Shown here one piece after another: positions 1 to 10,599 of a stretch of DNA of 64,000 nt (within the stretch, counting starts at the first letter, position 1; every line of letters starts with the position of its first letter). Below the pieces are notes generated by a model, which was given only the letters and a program-made list of their open reading frames with translations, ran no database searches and was not told where the DNA came from. The translations under genes and the position numbers were made by a program. This DNA is from an uncultured Pelagibacteraceae bacterium (lineage in GTDB: Bacteria > Pseudomonadota > Alphaproteobacteria > Pelagibacterales > Pelagibacteraceae): assembly GCA_902570695.1 (NCBI GenBank), contig CACFZE010000003.1, positions 102,341 through 166,340 of the forward strand. Direction: 5' to 3'.

Positions 1-687
1 TGTTAAAAAATTTAATCTATTTGGCATATTCCAAGCAACGGCACTACCTGTTGACATTAAATAAGAACCTCTATGATGATAAACAACACCTTTTGGATTT
101 CCAGTTGTTCCAGATGTATAACTTAAAGAAATCGCTTGCCACTCATCCTTTGGTTTTTTCCAAATATAATTTTCATCACCAGTATTTAAAAATTCCTCAT
201 ATTCTCTATCTCCAATTTTTTTTAATAAGGATTGATCTGCAAAATCGTCTTGAACATCGATTACAATTGGTTTGTCCTTTAAAGTTGATAAAGCCTTTTC
301 TGCAACAGCATGTAATTGCCTGTCTATTATTAATACTTTTGCTTCACTGTGTTCTAAAATATAAGCAACAGTTTTTGCATCAAGTCTTGAATTAATTGTA
401 TTTAAAACGGCTCCTGTCATAGGAACAGAGTAATGTGCTTCAAAAATCTCTGGAGTATTAAAGGTCATAACTGAAACTGTGTCTCCTTCAACAATACCAA
501 TTTTCTCTAGTGCACTTGCAAATTTGATGCACCTGTTAAATACTTCAGTCCATGTGAAAGATTTTGTTTCATATACTAAAGCCTCATAATTTGGATAAAT
601 GTCTTTTGCTCTTTCTAGAAAGCTAAGCGGTGTTAACGGGACATAATTTGAAGGATTTTTATCTAAGTTCTGATTATATTTATTCAT
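1..687 (-). CDS. dmdB: Acyl-CoA synthetase / AMP-dependent ligase, partial (3' end outside window); DmdB-like
   Basis: Reverse translation starts MNKYNQNLDKNPSNYVPLTPLSFLERAKDIYPNYEALVYETKSFTW and contains the AMP-ligase motif SYTSGTTGNPKGVVYHHRG. ATG overlaps the stop of the upstream ACAD gene (TGATG). The DMSP role is inferred from context. Confidence 0.75.
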   Translation of the reverse strand, partial: MNKYNQNLDKNPSNYVPLTPLSFLERAKDIYPNYEALVYETKSFTWTEVFNRCIKFASALEKIGIVEGDTVSVMTFNTPEIFEAHYSVPMTGAVLNTINSRLDAKTVAYILEHSEAKVLIIDRQLHAVAEKALSTLKDKPIVIDVQDDFADQSLLKKIGDREYEEFLNTGDENYIWKKPKDEWQAISLSYTSGTTGNPKGVVYHHRGSYLMSTGSAVAWNMPNRLNFLT

Positions 688-2447
688 CAGTTAAATTTTG
701 CGCTCATAGTATATTTACTACCAGAAATAGCAGATTTATAATGGCTCTCAGCTCTAGGCAAAATTTTGTCAAAATAATAATTTCCTGTATTTAATTTATC
801 TTCATAAAACTCTTTATTGTTTTCCAAATTTTCATAGCTTTTTCTCATTGTTTTTAGCCATATAAATGAAAGACAAAAATAACCAAAAAATCTTAAATAA
901 TCGTTACATGATGCGCTTATATCGTCTTTTGGCGTATTGCCGTTAGGAGATATCCAGTCCGTGAAATCTGACAATATATTTTTTAATTCAGATATTTTTT
1001 TTACATGTTCATTTAAATTGTCTACTTTTGAACAATTTTGAATTTCTGTATCTACATATTTCATAAAATTTTCAAAAACTTTTTTCTGACTAATTTTTCT
1101 AAATACAAAATCAATTGCCTGCACAGAATTAGTTCCTTCGTAAATAGGTGTAATTCTATTATCTCTAAATAATTGTTCTATACCTTGGTCTTTTGTATAA
1201 CCATAGCCACCAAAAACCTGAATTGCTTCATTGGTTATTTCCATACCCATATCTGTAAAAAATGACTTAATTACTGGGGTCATAAGACCTACAATATCCG
1301 ATGCATCTTTTTTTACTTCGTCTGAACTATGACTTAAGCTTACATCTACCTGCTGAGCCATCCAAAAAGATAAGGATCTTTCTCCCTCAATTATAGACTT
1401 CATATTTAATAAACTTCTTCGAATATCTGCGTGCTTAATAATTAAATCTGTTTCTCCATTAGAATTATTATTTGATTTACCTTGTTTTCTCTCTTTAGAG
1501 TAACTTAAAGCAGTTTGATAAGCTGTTTCAGATAGACCTAATCCTTGTATACCGACAACGATTCTTTCTAAGTTCATCATTGTAAACATAGAATTTAAGC
1601 CTTTGTTCTCTGGTCCGATCATATACCCTTTGGCATCATCAAAACTTAATACACATGCGGGTGAACCTTTAATACCCATTTTTGATTCAATTGAAACAGT
1701 ATTCACGCCGTTTCTTGGACCAATTGATCCATCATCATTAATTTCATATTTTGGTACTAAAAATAAACTTATCCCCTTCGTTCCTTTTGGTGCGTCCTGC
1801 GTTCTTGCTAAAACAAGGTGTATAATATTTTCAGTTAAATCGTGGTCACCAGAAGTAATAAAGATTTTTTGTCCACTTATATTATAAGTACCATTTTCAT
1901 TTTTAATTGCCTTTGTTTTTATTAATCCTAAATCTGTTCCACATTGAGGCTCTGTTAAACACATTGTCCCACTCCATTTACCCTCAACAATTTTAGGAAG
2001 ATATGTGTTTTTGATTTCTTCAGTTGCATGACTCAAAATACAATTGTATGCACCTATGCTTAATTCACTATATAATTTAAAAGATAAACTTGATGATGAA
2101 AGCATTTCATCAAAAAAAGCACTTACAGTTTTTGGCATTCCTTGACCGCCATATTTTGGATCACAAGTTAAAGATACCCATCCATCTTCTATAAATTTTG
2201 AATATGCCTCTTTATAACCTGGAGGGGTTCGAACTACTCCATTTTCATAGACACATGGATTTTCGTCTCCAGCTTTTGCTAAAGGAAGAAGCATTTCTTC
2301 ATTAATTTTTGCAGCTTCCTCTAAAATATCTTTTACTAGATCAGAAGTGACTTCTTTATATTTTTCAATTTCGTTATAATTTTTATTATCTTTTAGATGT
2401 TCAAATAAGAACATCATATCTTTCACAGGTGCGGAATAAACAGTCAT
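687..2447 (-). CDS. dmdC: Acyl-CoA dehydrogenase, long form; 3-methylmercaptopropionyl-CoA dehydrogenase (DmdC)-like
   Basis: 586 aa; ACAD motifs CLTEPQCGTDLG and QVFGGYGYTKDQGIEQLFRDNRITPIYEGTN; C-terminal extension typical of the DmdC-like subfamily; coupled to an acyl-CoA ligase. Confidence 0.75.
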   Translation of the reverse strand: MTVYSAPVKDMMFLFEHLKDNKNYNEIEKYKEVTSDLVKDILEEAAKINEEMLLPLAKAGDENPCVYENGVVRTPPGYKEAYSKFIEDGWVSLTCDPKYGGQGMPKTVSAFFDEMLSSSSLSFKLYSELSIGAYNCILSHATEEIKNTYLPKIVEGKWSGTMCLTEPQCGTDLGLIKTKAIKNENGTYNISGQKIFITSGDHDLTENIIHLVLARTQDAPKGTKGISLFLVPKYEINDDGSIGPRNGVNTVSIESKMGIKGSPACVLSFDDAKGYMIGPENKGLNSMFTMMNLERIVVGIQGLGLSETAYQTALSYSKERKQGKSNNNSNGETDLIIKHADIRRSLLNMKSIIEGERSLSFWMAQQVDVSLSHSSDEVKKDASDIVGLMTPVIKSFFTDMGMEITNEAIQVFGGYGYTKDQGIEQLFRDNRITPIYEGTNSVQAIDFVFRKISQKKVFENFMKYVDTEIQNCSKVDNLNEHVKKISELKNILSDFTDWISPNGNTPKDDISASCNDYLRFFGYFCLSFIWLKTMRKSYENLENNKEFYEDKLNTGNYYFDKILPRAESHYKSAISGSKYTMSAKFN

Positions 2448-2479
2448 AAATTTAATAGTATCAAATTAAGTTAATTTTT

Positions 2480-3589
2480 TTATTTTTGCAAATATGCAAT
2501 AATCGCATCTCCCATACCAGAAGTTGAAATTTCTTTTGTTCCTTTTGACATAATATCTTTAGTTCTTAACCCATCATCTAGTACATTTTGCACTGCTTTT
2601 TCTAAGTCATCAGCCTCTTTATCTAAGTCAAGAGAGTACCTGAGGGCCATTGCAAAACTCAAGATGGTTGCAATTGGATTTGCAATTCCTTTTCCTGCAA
2701 TATCTGGAGCAGATCCATGAACAGGCTCATACATTGCTCTCATTTCACCATCTTTATTTTTGGCACCTAAAGAAGCTGAAGGTAATAAACCTAAAGATCC
2801 CGTCAGCATAGATGCTTCATCTGACAACATATCACCAAACAAATTATCTGTCACAATTACATCAAATTGCTTTGGATTTCTCAAAAGTTGCATTGCACAA
2901 TTATCTGCAAGCATGTGATTTAATTCAACATCTTTAAATTCTTTATCGTGAAGATTTTGAACTTCCTCTTTCCATAATTGACCTGCTTCCATAACATTCG
3001 ATTTTTCACAGGAAGTAACTTTATTATTTCTCTTCTTTGCTAGATCAAATGCAACTCTAGCAACTCTTTTAATTTCTGATGAAGTATAAGTATGAGTGTT
3101 TATTCCTTTACGCTCACCATTATCAATTGGCTTGATACCTCTCGGCTCACCAAAATAAATACCACCTGTCAATTCTCTAACAATCATGATGTCTAGACCT
3201 GATACGATTTCAGGTTTTAGCGTAGATGCCTCAACTAATTGTTTAAAACAAATTGCAGGTCTCAAATTTGCAAATAATTTTAATTCTTTTCTTAGCTTAA
3301 GAAGAGCTCTCTCAGGTCTTTTGGAAAAATCTAAATTATCATATTTTGGTCCACCCACAGCTCCTAAAATGACCGCTTCACATTCTAATGATTTATAAAA
3401 TACTTCATCTGTAATCGGTGTTCCGTTCTTGTCGTAAGATGCTCCTCCAACTAAAGCTTCTTCCATATCAAAATCAAGAGATTTATTTACATTAAACCAA
3501 GTTATAATCTTTTTAACTTCACCAATAACCTCGGGACCAATACCATCGCCTGGTAATAATAAGAATTTTCTTTTTTTGACTTTAATCAT
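2480..3589 (-). CDS. leuB: 3-isopropylmalate dehydrogenase
   Basis: 369 aa; [70 protein letters not shown]. Confidence 0.97.
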   Translation of the reverse strand: MIKVKKRKFLLLPGDGIGPEVIGEVKKIITWFNVNKSLDFDMEEALVGGASYDKNGTPITDEVFYKSLECEAVILGAVGGPKYDNLDFSKRPERALLKLRKELKLFANLRPAICFKQLVEASTLKPEIVSGLDIMIVRELTGGIYFGEPRGIKPIDNGERKGINTHTYTSSEIKRVARVAFDLAKKRNNKVTSCEKSNVMEAGQLWKEEVQNLHDKEFKDVELNHMLADNCAMQLLRNPKQFDVIVTDNLFGDMLSDEASMLTGSLGLLPSASLGAKNKDGEMRAMYEPVHGSAPDIAGKGIANPIATILSFAMALRYSLDLDKEADDLEKAVQNVLDDGLRTKDIMSKGTKEISTSGMGDAIIAYLQK

Positions 3590-4187
3590 TAAATATCCAA
3601 GGCTTTGTGGATTTTAATTTTTCTTCAAATGAAATTATTTTATTAGACTTTTCCAAAGACAGTGCAATATCATCTAGTCCCTCAATTAAACATTTTTTTT
3701 TAAATTCATCTAATTCAAATTTGATTTCTTTATTACCAAAAATTATTTTTTGATCTGGTAAATTTATTGCAATTTCTTCTTGTCTCTTAGAATATTCAGA
3801 AAGTTCTTTTATCTGTTCATCATTAACTTTAATAGGCAATATTCCATTTTTAAAACAATTATTATAAAATATATCTGCGTAACTAGTACTTATAACGCAA
3901 GTAATACCAAAGTCTAAAAGTGCCCATGGCGCATGTTCTCTAGATGATCCACATCCAAAATTATTCCCTGCAATTAAAATCTTAGAATTATCATATGGAG
4001 ATTTATTTAAGATAAAGTCATCTACTACTTTACCTTTTTCGTCATATCTCATTTCATAAAATAAATTTTTTCCAAGTCCTGTTCTTTTTATTGTTTTTAA
4101 AAATTGCTTTGGAATAATCATATCTGTATCGATATTTACAATTGGTAAATATACAGGAATACTTTTTAATGTTGAGAATTTGTTCAT
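3582..4187 (-). CDS. leuD: 3-isopropylmalate dehydratase small subunit
   Basis: 201 aa; [38 protein letters not shown]; between leuC and leuB. Confidence 0.97.
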   Translation of the reverse strand: MNKFSTLKSIPVYLPIVNIDTDMIIPKQFLKTIKRTGLGKNLFYEMRYDEKGKVVDDFILNKSPYDNSKILIAGNNFGCGSSREHAPWALLDFGITCVISTSYADIFYNNCFKNGILPIKVNDEQIKELSEYSKRQEEIAINLPDQKIIFGNKEIKFELDEFKKKCLIEGLDDIALSLEKSNKIISFEEKLKSTKPWIFND

Positions 4188-5591
4188 TTAACTATTGTAT
4201 TTTCTAACATCATCTAAATTTCCAGATATAGCAGCTGCAGCAGCCATAGCTGGACTAACTAAATGAGTTCTTCCACCTCGTCCTTGTCTTCCTTCGAAAT
4301 TTCTATTTGATGTTGATGCACATCTTTCTTCTGGCTTCAACTTATCTGCATTCATAGCTAAACACATTGAACAACCTGGCTCACGCCATTCAAATCCAGA
4401 ATTTTTAAATATTACATCTAAACCTTCTTGCTCTGCTTGTTGTTTTACTAATCCTGAACCAGGAACTATCATTGCATTTACATGAGAAGCAATTTTTTTA
4501 TCTTTTAAGATTTTTGCAGCTTCTCTTAAATCTTCAATTCTTCCATTTGTGCAACTTCCAATAAAAACTTTATCAATTCTAATATCTTTTATTTTAGTTT
4601 TCGGCTTTAAACCCATATATTTTAATGACCTGTTAATAGAATTTTTTCTGTCTTCGTTTTGCTCATTTTCAGGATCAGGAACAATTCCATCAATATCTAC
4701 TACATCCTGAGGCGAAGTTCCCCAAGTTACCATTGGTTTAATATCTTTGCCCTCAAGACTGATTTCTTTGTCAAATACTGCATCACCATCAGACTTTAAT
4801 TTACTCCAATATTCTAATGCTTTGTCCCAATTTGAATTCTTTGGAGACATTGGTTTACCTTTTAAATAATTAAAAACTTTTTCATCTGGCTCTATTAATC
4901 CAGCCCTTGCTCCACCTTCAATTGTCATATTGCAAATCGTCATTCTTTGTTCGACACTTAAATTCGAAATTAAGTTTCCAGCATATTCAATTACATAACC
5001 AGTTCCACCAGCTGTACCAATTTTTCCGATTATTTGTAATATTACATCCTTAGATGTTACTCCAACAGGAAGAGATCCATTAACGTTTATTCTAAAATTT
5101 TTTGATTTTTTTTGAACTAAAGTCTGTGTTGCCAAGACATGTTCCACTTCCGAAGTTCCAATTCCGAATGCTAATGCACCAAATGCTCCGTGAGTAGCAG
5201 TGTGACTATCACCACAAACGATAATAGTTCCAGGTTGTGTAAATCCCTGTTCTGGACCAATAATATGAACTATTCCTTGTCTTTTATCGTTCATTCCAAA
5301 AAGATTTATTCCAAATTCTGCACAGTTTTTTTCTAGTGTCTCAATTTGTATTTTTGAATCTTTGTCAGTAATAGGCACTGATCTATCCGTTGTTGGGACA
5401 TTGTGATCTGCTACTGCTAAAGTTAAAGAAGGTTGTCTAACTTTTCTATTAGAATTTCTTAAACCTTCAAATGCTTGTGGACTAGTAACTTCATGAATTA
5501 AATGTCTATCAACAAATAAAAGTGAAGTCCCATCTTCTTGTTGATGAACAAGGTGATCATTCCATATTTTATCGTATATAGTTTGAGGCAT
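4188..5591 (-). CDS. leuC: 3-isopropylmalate dehydratase large subunit
   Basis: 467 aa; [47 protein letters not shown], aconitase-type Cys residues. Confidence 0.97.
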   Translation of the reverse strand: MPQTIYDKIWNDHLVHQQEDGTSLLFVDRHLIHEVTSPQAFEGLRNSNRKVRQPSLTLAVADHNVPTTDRSVPITDKDSKIQIETLEKNCAEFGINLFGMNDKRQGIVHIIGPEQGFTQPGTIIVCGDSHTATHGAFGALAFGIGTSEVEHVLATQTLVQKKSKNFRINVNGSLPVGVTSKDVILQIIGKIGTAGGTGYVIEYAGNLISNLSVEQRMTICNMTIEGGARAGLIEPDEKVFNYLKGKPMSPKNSNWDKALEYWSKLKSDGDAVFDKEISLEGKDIKPMVTWGTSPQDVVDIDGIVPDPENEQNEDRKNSINRSLKYMGLKPKTKIKDIRIDKVFIGSCTNGRIEDLREAAKILKDKKIASHVNAMIVPGSGLVKQQAEQEGLDVIFKNSGFEWREPGCSMCLAMNADKLKPEERCASTSNRNFEGRQGRGGRTHLVSPAMAAAAAISGNLDDVRKYNS

Positions 5592-5600
5592 TGTAAAAAA

Positions 5601-6182
5601 TTATTTTTTTACTTCAGGATTTTCTTTTTTTTCATCAGTTTTTTTTTCTACTGATGGGGTTTCTTCTTTAGTTTCTTTTTTTTCTTCTGGTTTTTTTGCT
5701 TCTACTTTTGGAGCATCTTTATTGGTATCTTGTGGGCTGTCTGCTGTTTTTTGCTCTGTATCAGGCATAACATTTTCTTTTGTTACTTGGTGAATCTTAG
5801 TTTCGACATCTATACCTATTTTCTTTTTAATTTTTTCTGCAATTCTTGCAGATTTACCTGTTCTATCTCTCAAATAATATAACTTGGCTCTTCTAACTTT
5901 TCCTGACCTTACAACTTTAATTGTATCTACAATCGGACTATATAAAGCAAATGTTCTTTCCACACCCTCACCAAAAGAAATTTTTCTTACAGTAAAAGAA
6001 GAATTGATATCTCTATTTTTTTTCGCAATACACACACCTTCAAAATATTGAATACGATCTCTTTTTCCTTCAGTTATTCTAACTCCTACTTTAACAATAT
6101 CACCTGGAAAAAATTCTGGATGCTTTCTCTCAGAAATAATTTTTTTTACTTTAGATTGATTAATTTCTTCAATTGTCTTCAT
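5601..6182 (-). CDS. rplS: 50S ribosomal protein L19 with Lys/Glu-rich C-terminal tail
   Basis: [32 protein letters not shown]...[42 protein letters not shown], then a low-complexity tail. Confidence 0.95.
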   Translation of the reverse strand: MKTIEEINQSKVKKIISERKHPEFFPGDIVKVGVRITEGKRDRIQYFEGVCIAKKNRDINSSFTVRKISFGEGVERTFALYSPIVDTIKVVRSGKVRRAKLYYLRDRTGKSARIAEKIKKKIGIDVETKIHQVTKENVMPDTEQKTADSPQDTNKDAPKVEAKKPEEKKETKEETPSVEKKTDEKKENPEVKK

Positions 6183-6183
6183 T

Positions 6184-6879
6184 TTAATTCTCTTTAGTCT
6201 TTTTATATAATTGCCACAAATCCGGTCTTCGGTCGCGTGTTATAGCCTCAGATTGAGATAAACGCCAGTCTTTAATTTTGGCGTGATCGCCTGATAATAG
6301 CACATCTGGAACACTTTTTTCCTCCCATATTTGAGGTTTTGTAAATTGAGGATACTCTAAAAGTCCGTTTTCAAAACTTTCTTCTTTAGCTGAATTTGTA
6401 TTACCAAGAATACCAGGAATAAATCTTAAAATTGCATCAAGAATTACAAATGAAGCTCCTTCACCTCCAGATAAAACAAAGTCTCCTATACTTACTTCCT
6501 CAATATTTCTTGTTTTTAACAATCTTTCATCAACTCCTTCAAAGTGTCCACAAATTATATTTATTGTTTTTTCTTGAGATAGTTGTTTTGCTAATTGATG
6601 ATTGAACAACTTACCCTTCGGACTTAGATAAATAATCTTTTCGCCATCTTTAACATTCTTATCTATTGATTTTGCTAATACATCTGCTTTCATTAACATA
6701 CCTTCACCTCCTCCATAAGGAGTGTCATCAACAGTTTTATGCTTATCAAATGCATACTCTCTTATATCCACAGTATCTATTTTCCATTTATTCTCTGATA
6801 GTGCTTTACCAAAAATACCTTGGCCTAAATAGCCTGGAAAAAAATCTGGATAGAGTGTGAATATACGAGCTTCTAACAT
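6184..6879 (-). CDS. trmD: tRNA (guanine-N1)-methyltransferase
   Basis: 231 aa; [59 protein letters not shown]. Confidence 0.96.
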   Translation of the reverse strand: MLEARIFTLYPDFFPGYLGQGIFGKALSENKWKIDTVDIREYAFDKHKTVDDTPYGGGEGMLMKADVLAKSIDKNVKDGEKIIYLSPKGKLFNHQLAKQLSQEKTINIICGHFEGVDERLLKTRNIEEVSIGDFVLSGGEGASFVILDAILRFIPGILGNTNSAKEESFENGLLEYPQFTKPQIWEEKSVPDVLLSGDHAKIKDWRLSQSEAITRDRRPDLWQLYKKTKEN

Positions 6880-7325
6880 TATTTTTTTTCTTCTTCCTTA
6901 GGTGCTTCTGCTGGCTTAGCTTCTTCCTTAGGTGCTTCTGCTGGCTTAGCTTCTTCCTTAGGTGCTTCTGCTGATTTAGATGCATCTCCTTCTGGTTTCG
7001 CTTCTCCACCTTCGTCAGCTTTTTTTCTATCTTTTTTAGGAATTGCTTTTTGAGGATTGTTTCCTTTTTCAGGCATTGGCATTATATCGTTTTCTCCCAA
7101 TAATCTTGCAACTCTTGTTGTTGGTTGAGCTCCTTGACCTAACCAATATTTAATTCTCTCAGAATCTAAGCCAATTCTTTCCTTTTTATCCTTCGGTAAT
7201 AATGGATTATAAAAACCTAATTTTTCTATAAACCTTCCGTCTCTTGGAAATCTACTATCAGCCACAACAATTTTATATACTGGCCTTTTTTTAGTACCTC
7301 CCATTGATAGTCTCATTTTTAACAT
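6879..7325 (-). CDS. rpsP: 30S ribosomal protein S16 with repetitive C-terminal tail
   Basis: [45 protein letters not shown]-terminal ([10 protein letters not shown])n repeats. Confidence 0.95.
   Translation of the reverse strand: MLKMRLSMGGTKKRPVYKIVVADSRFPRDGRFIEKLGFYNPLLPKDKKERIGLDSERIKYWLGQGAQPTTRVARLLGENDIMPMPEKGNNPQKAIPKKDRKKADEGGEAKPEGDASKSAEAPKEEAKPAEAPKEEAKPAEAPKEEEKK
6891..6972. repeat. 30-bp tandem repeat inside rpsP 3' end
   Basis: Unit ggtgcttctgctggcttagcttcttcctta at 6901-6930 and 6931-6960, with partial copies on both sides (6891-6900, 6961-6972). Confidence 0.95.
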
Positions 7326-7339
7326 TACTTATATCTCCT

Positions 7340-8698
7340 TTATTTTAATTGATTAAATAGTTCAGGCGGGATCCCTTTATCCGCCATTCCTTTCATGTTT
7401 CCTTTAGACATTTTTTTCATCATTTCTGACATCATCTTAAATTGTTTTAACAACTTATTGATAGTGGCAATGTCTGTACCTGAGCCATTAGCAATTCTTT
7501 TTTTTCTTGATCCATTTATAATTTTAGGATTTTCTCTTTCTTGCTTTGTCATTGATAAAATAACAGCTTCATTTTGAGTTATAATTTTTTCATCTATTCC
7601 TGATTGGTCCATTTGTGATTTAATTTTTGAAACTCCAGGGAGAAATGACATTATGCCTTCTATTCCACCCATCTTTTTCATTTGACGTAATTGAGAAAGA
7701 TAATCTTCCATCGAGAATTGACCTTTTTTAAGTTTCTCTTCTGTTTTCTTTAAATTTTCTTCATCTAAATCTTCTGAAGCTTTTTCAACTAAGGAAACGA
7801 TATCTCCCATTCCCAAAATTCTATTTGCAATTCGATCAGGATGGAAAACTTCAAAATTCTCAATTTTTTCTCCAACACCAAGAAACTTTATGGGTACTTC
7901 AGCAACATATTTCATACTCAATGCTGCTCCACCTCTTCCATCTCCATCTGCTCTTGTGAGTATAATACCGCTTAAATTTACTGTATTTTTAAATTCCTTG
8001 GCTACATTAGCAGCAACTTGACCTGTTAGAGAATCTGCTACTAGTATAGTTTCTGCAGGATTAATAATAGTTTCAATTTGTTTGATTTCATTCATCATTT
8101 GAAAATCTATTTGTGTTCTTCCAGCGGTATCAAATAAAACTACTTCACAACCATTTAAATTTGCAGCACTTAAAGCTCTTCTACAAATATCAGCAGGAAG
8201 CTGGCCCTCTATAATTGGCAATGTTTCAATATTATTTTGTTCACCCAAAAGTCTCAATTGCTCTTGCGCGGCAGGTCTGTAAACGTCCAAACTAGCCATC
8301 ATTACTTTTTTCTTATTATTTTTTTCTAAAAATTTTGCTAATTTTGAGGTTGTTGTGGTTTTTCCTGAACCTTGCAATCCAACTAACATGATTGGAACTG
8401 GAGGGACAGCATTAAGGGAGATTTCAGAATTCTTATCACCTAAAAAAGATACTATTTCGTCATAAACGATTTTTACAACCATATCTCCGGGAGAAGTTGA
8501 CCTTATAATTTCCTGACCTAGCGCTTTGGGCTTAACTCTACTAATAAACTCCTTAACTACATCTAAAGAAACATCGGCTTCTAATAAGGCCAACCTTATA
8601 CCTTTTAAACCCTCATCAACTTGCTTTTCATCAAGAGAAGGAGCTTTTTTTAATGAAGAGAAAATTTCCTCAAATTTATTAGTTAAATTTTCAAACAT
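7340..8698 (-). CDS. ffh: Signal recognition particle protein Ffh
   Basis: Starts MFENLTNKFEEIFSSLKKAPSLDEKQVDEGLKGIRLALLEADV; G-domain GLQGSGKTTTTSKLA; C-terminal Met-rich M domain. The ORF-track start at 8779 reads through the structured leader and is rejected. Confidence 0.97.
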   Translation of the reverse strand: MFENLTNKFEEIFSSLKKAPSLDEKQVDEGLKGIRLALLEADVSLDVVKEFISRVKPKALGQEIIRSTSPGDMVVKIVYDEIVSFLGDKNSEISLNAVPPVPIMLVGLQGSGKTTTTSKLAKFLEKNNKKKVMMASLDVYRPAAQEQLRLLGEQNNIETLPIIEGQLPADICRRALSAANLNGCEVVLFDTAGRTQIDFQMMNEIKQIETIINPAETILVADSLTGQVAANVAKEFKNTVNLSGIILTRADGDGRGGAALSMKYVAEVPIKFLGVGEKIENFEVFHPDRIANRILGMGDIVSLVEKASEDLDEENLKKTEEKLKKGQFSMEDYLSQLRQMKKMGGIEGIMSFLPGVSKIKSQMDQSGIDEKIITQNEAVILSMTKQERENPKIINGSRKKRIANGSGTDIATINKLLKQFKMMSEMMKKMSKGNMKGMADKGIPPELFNQLK

Positions 8699-8815
8699 AA
8701 TTTCGCACAGCAAGTATCGCACCAGTGGGCGAACCCTCGCTGACTGGTGTCGATCTCTTTGTTTCCAAAGACACCGCAAATTGCTGTATTTTGCGGAAGT
8801 GCGCGTAAACTATAT
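8699..8815 (-). ncRNA. Candidate ffh leader RNA (Pelagibacter 'ffh' cis-regulatory motif)
   Basis: GC-rich island directly 5' of ffh in a very AT-rich genome. Minus strand: CCGCAAA/TTTGCGG hairpin (8790-8796 with 8774-8780) whose loop ACAGCAA pairs with TTGCTGT next to the ffh start (8707-8713); CACCAGT/ACTGGTG and TCTTTG-GAAA-CAAAGA stems. Position matches the motif reported upstream of the SRP protein gene in Ca. P. ubique. Confidence 0.8.
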
Positions 8816-8857
8816 TAGAGGTTCAAAAAGTCAATAAATAAGTTAAGTATTATTTAT

Positions 8858-9682
8858 ATGGAATTTGAAGCATTTAAAATGGATGGATTAGGTAACGACT
8901 TTGTTATTATTGATCAGAGAATAAATAGTTTAGACTTATCAAATGACCAAATCTTAAAAATTTGTGACAGAGATTTCATAGGGTGTGATCAGTTGATCTA
9001 CATAAACAAAAGTCAAAAAGCTGATGCTGATGTTGCTTTTTTTAACTCGGATGGAAGCCGCTCAGATGCATGTGGAAATGGAACTAGATGCGTTGCTTAT
9101 TTACTAAGTATTGAAAAAAATAAAAAAGAAATTGAAATTTCGGTATCCTCAAAAATATTAAAATCTAAGATCCTTAATAATAAAGATGTTGAGACAATAA
9201 TTGGAACTCCAAATTTAGAGTGGAACAAAATTCCTTTAAGTAAAGATATTGACACTAAAAATCTATCACTTGGTATGATTGATATTGACGGAAACAAAAT
9301 GAATGGTGGTATTGCAGTGAATGTTGGAAACCCTCATGTTGTATATTTTTGCGAGGATATAGAAAAAATAAATTTAAAAAAATATGGACCATTAATAGAA
9401 AATCATGAAGTTTTCCCTGAAAAATGTAATGTCACAATAGCTCAAAAAATTAGTGAACAACATTACAAAATTAAAGTTTGGGAGAGGGGTGCTGGTTTAA
9501 CAAAAGCTTGTGGGACTGCGGCGTGTGCAACAGCAGTCGCAGCTAATTTAAATCAACTACAAAATAGTAATTCAAAAATAGAATTTTCAACAGGAATTTT
9601 AAATATTCAAATTGATAATGAATTAAATATAAAAATGAGAGGTCCTGTATCTGAAATTGAAAAAATTAATATCAAAATATAA
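8858..9682 (+). CDS. dapF: Diaminopimelate epimerase
   Basis: MDGLGNDFVIID, NSDGSRSDACGNGTRCVA, ERGAGLTKACGTAACA. Confidence 0.96.
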   Translation: MEFEAFKMDGLGNDFVIIDQRINSLDLSNDQILKICDRDFIGCDQLIYINKSQKADADVAFFNSDGSRSDACGNGTRCVAYLLSIEKNKKEIEISVSSKILKSKILNNKDVETIIGTPNLEWNKIPLSKDIDTKNLSLGMIDIDGNKMNGGIAVNVGNPHVVYFCEDIEKINLKKYGPLIENHEVFPEKCNVTIAQKISEQHYKIKVWERGAGLTKACGTAACATAVAANLNQLQNSNSKIEFSTGILNIQIDNELNIKMRGPVSEIEKINIKI

Positions 9683-10599
9683 TGGGTATTTTTGAAAAAT
9701 TTAAAATCGGATTTAAAAGAAGTGCAAGTAATATAGCATCAGGTCTTAAAGAAATAATAGTTAAGAAAGAAATTGACGATACAACTCTTGATAAAATAGA
9801 GGAATTCTTGATCGGCTCAGACGTGGGCATAGATGCAGCTTCAGAGATAAAATCTATAATTGCTCAAAAAAAGATTGATCCTAAAAATGATCCAATAAAG
9901 GAAGTTTTTGAAATACTTAATAATTATATTTTAGAGCTAATGAAACCCCTAGAAAAGAAAGATTTTTTCTTAAAAAAAGAAAAGACAAATATAATATTAG
10001 TTTCAGGTGTTAATGGAGTTGGCAAGACAACTACTATTGGAAAATTAGGAAAAATATTTATACAAAATAATAATAAAGTTCTTTTTTCAGCATGCGATAC
10101 ATTTAGAGCAGCTGCTATTGATCAATTGGAAGAATGGGCTAACAGGGTTGATGCTAAAATTGTAAAATCAGATCCCGGTTCAGATCCAGCTTCAGTTGCT
10201 TTTAAAGCAATGGAAATAGCTCAAAGTCAAAACATAAATCAAGTAATAGTAGACACGGCAGGAAGATTGCAAAATAAAAAGAATTTAATGGATGAATTAA
10301 AAAAAATAGGAAATGTAATTAAAAAAAGTGATGAAACAGCACCTCACGAGGTTATTTTAGTTTTAGATGCAACATCGGGACAAAATATAATTAATCAACT
10401 CGAAGAATTTAATAAATTACTTCCAATCACAGGCATCATAATGACAAAACTTGATGGAACTGCAAAAGGTGGAATATTGATTGCGATTTCAAAGAAATAT
10501 AAAGTACCTATTGTTGGTCTCGGGCTCGGAGAAAAAGAGGATGACTTACAAATATTTGAAGCTGAGAAGTTTGCAAGTGCTTTTACCCAAGTTAATTAA
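9682..10599 (+). CDS. ftsY: Signal recognition particle receptor FtsY
   Basis: 305 aa; GVNGVGKTTTIGKLG, DTFRAAAIDQLEEWA, VDTAGRLQNKKNLMDEL, TKLDGTAKGG. Confidence 0.96.
   Translation: MGIFEKFKIGFKRSASNIASGLKEIIVKKEIDDTTLDKIEEFLIGSDVGIDAASEIKSIIAQKKIDPKNDPIKEVFEILNNYILELMKPLEKKDFFLKKEKTNIILVSGVNGVGKTTTIGKLGKIFIQNNNKVLFSACDTFRAAAIDQLEEWANRVDAKIVKSDPGSDPASVAFKAMEIAQSQNINQVIVDTAGRLQNKKNLMDELKKIGNVIKKSDETAPHEVILVLDATSGQNIINQLEEFNKLLPITGIIMTKLDGTAKGGILIAISKKYKVPIVGLGLGEKEDDLQIFEAEKFASAFTQVN

Noticed and set aside
21-395. 124-aa plus-strand ORF
   Set aside because: Antisense to the acyl-CoA ligase coding frame; low-complexity, no family signal.
6891-6972. CRISPR-like direct repeats
   Set aside because: Contiguous coding tandem repeat without spacers; no cas genes in the window.
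6806-7009. 67-aa ORF with ([10 protein letters not shown])n repeats
   Set aside because: Alternate-frame reading of the rpsP tandem repeat and trmD start; no independent evidence of coding.
8699-8779. 27-residue N-terminal extension of Ffh in the ORF track (MRCLWKQRDRHQSARVRPLVRYLLCEI)
   Set aside because: It translates the structured GC-rich leader; the Ffh protein family starts at MFENLTNKFEE.
8699-8815. 4.5S/SRP RNA (ffs) next to ffh
   Set aside because: Neither strand shows the conserved GGAAG...GCAG-type SRP RNA apical loop; the ffh leader motif is a better fit.
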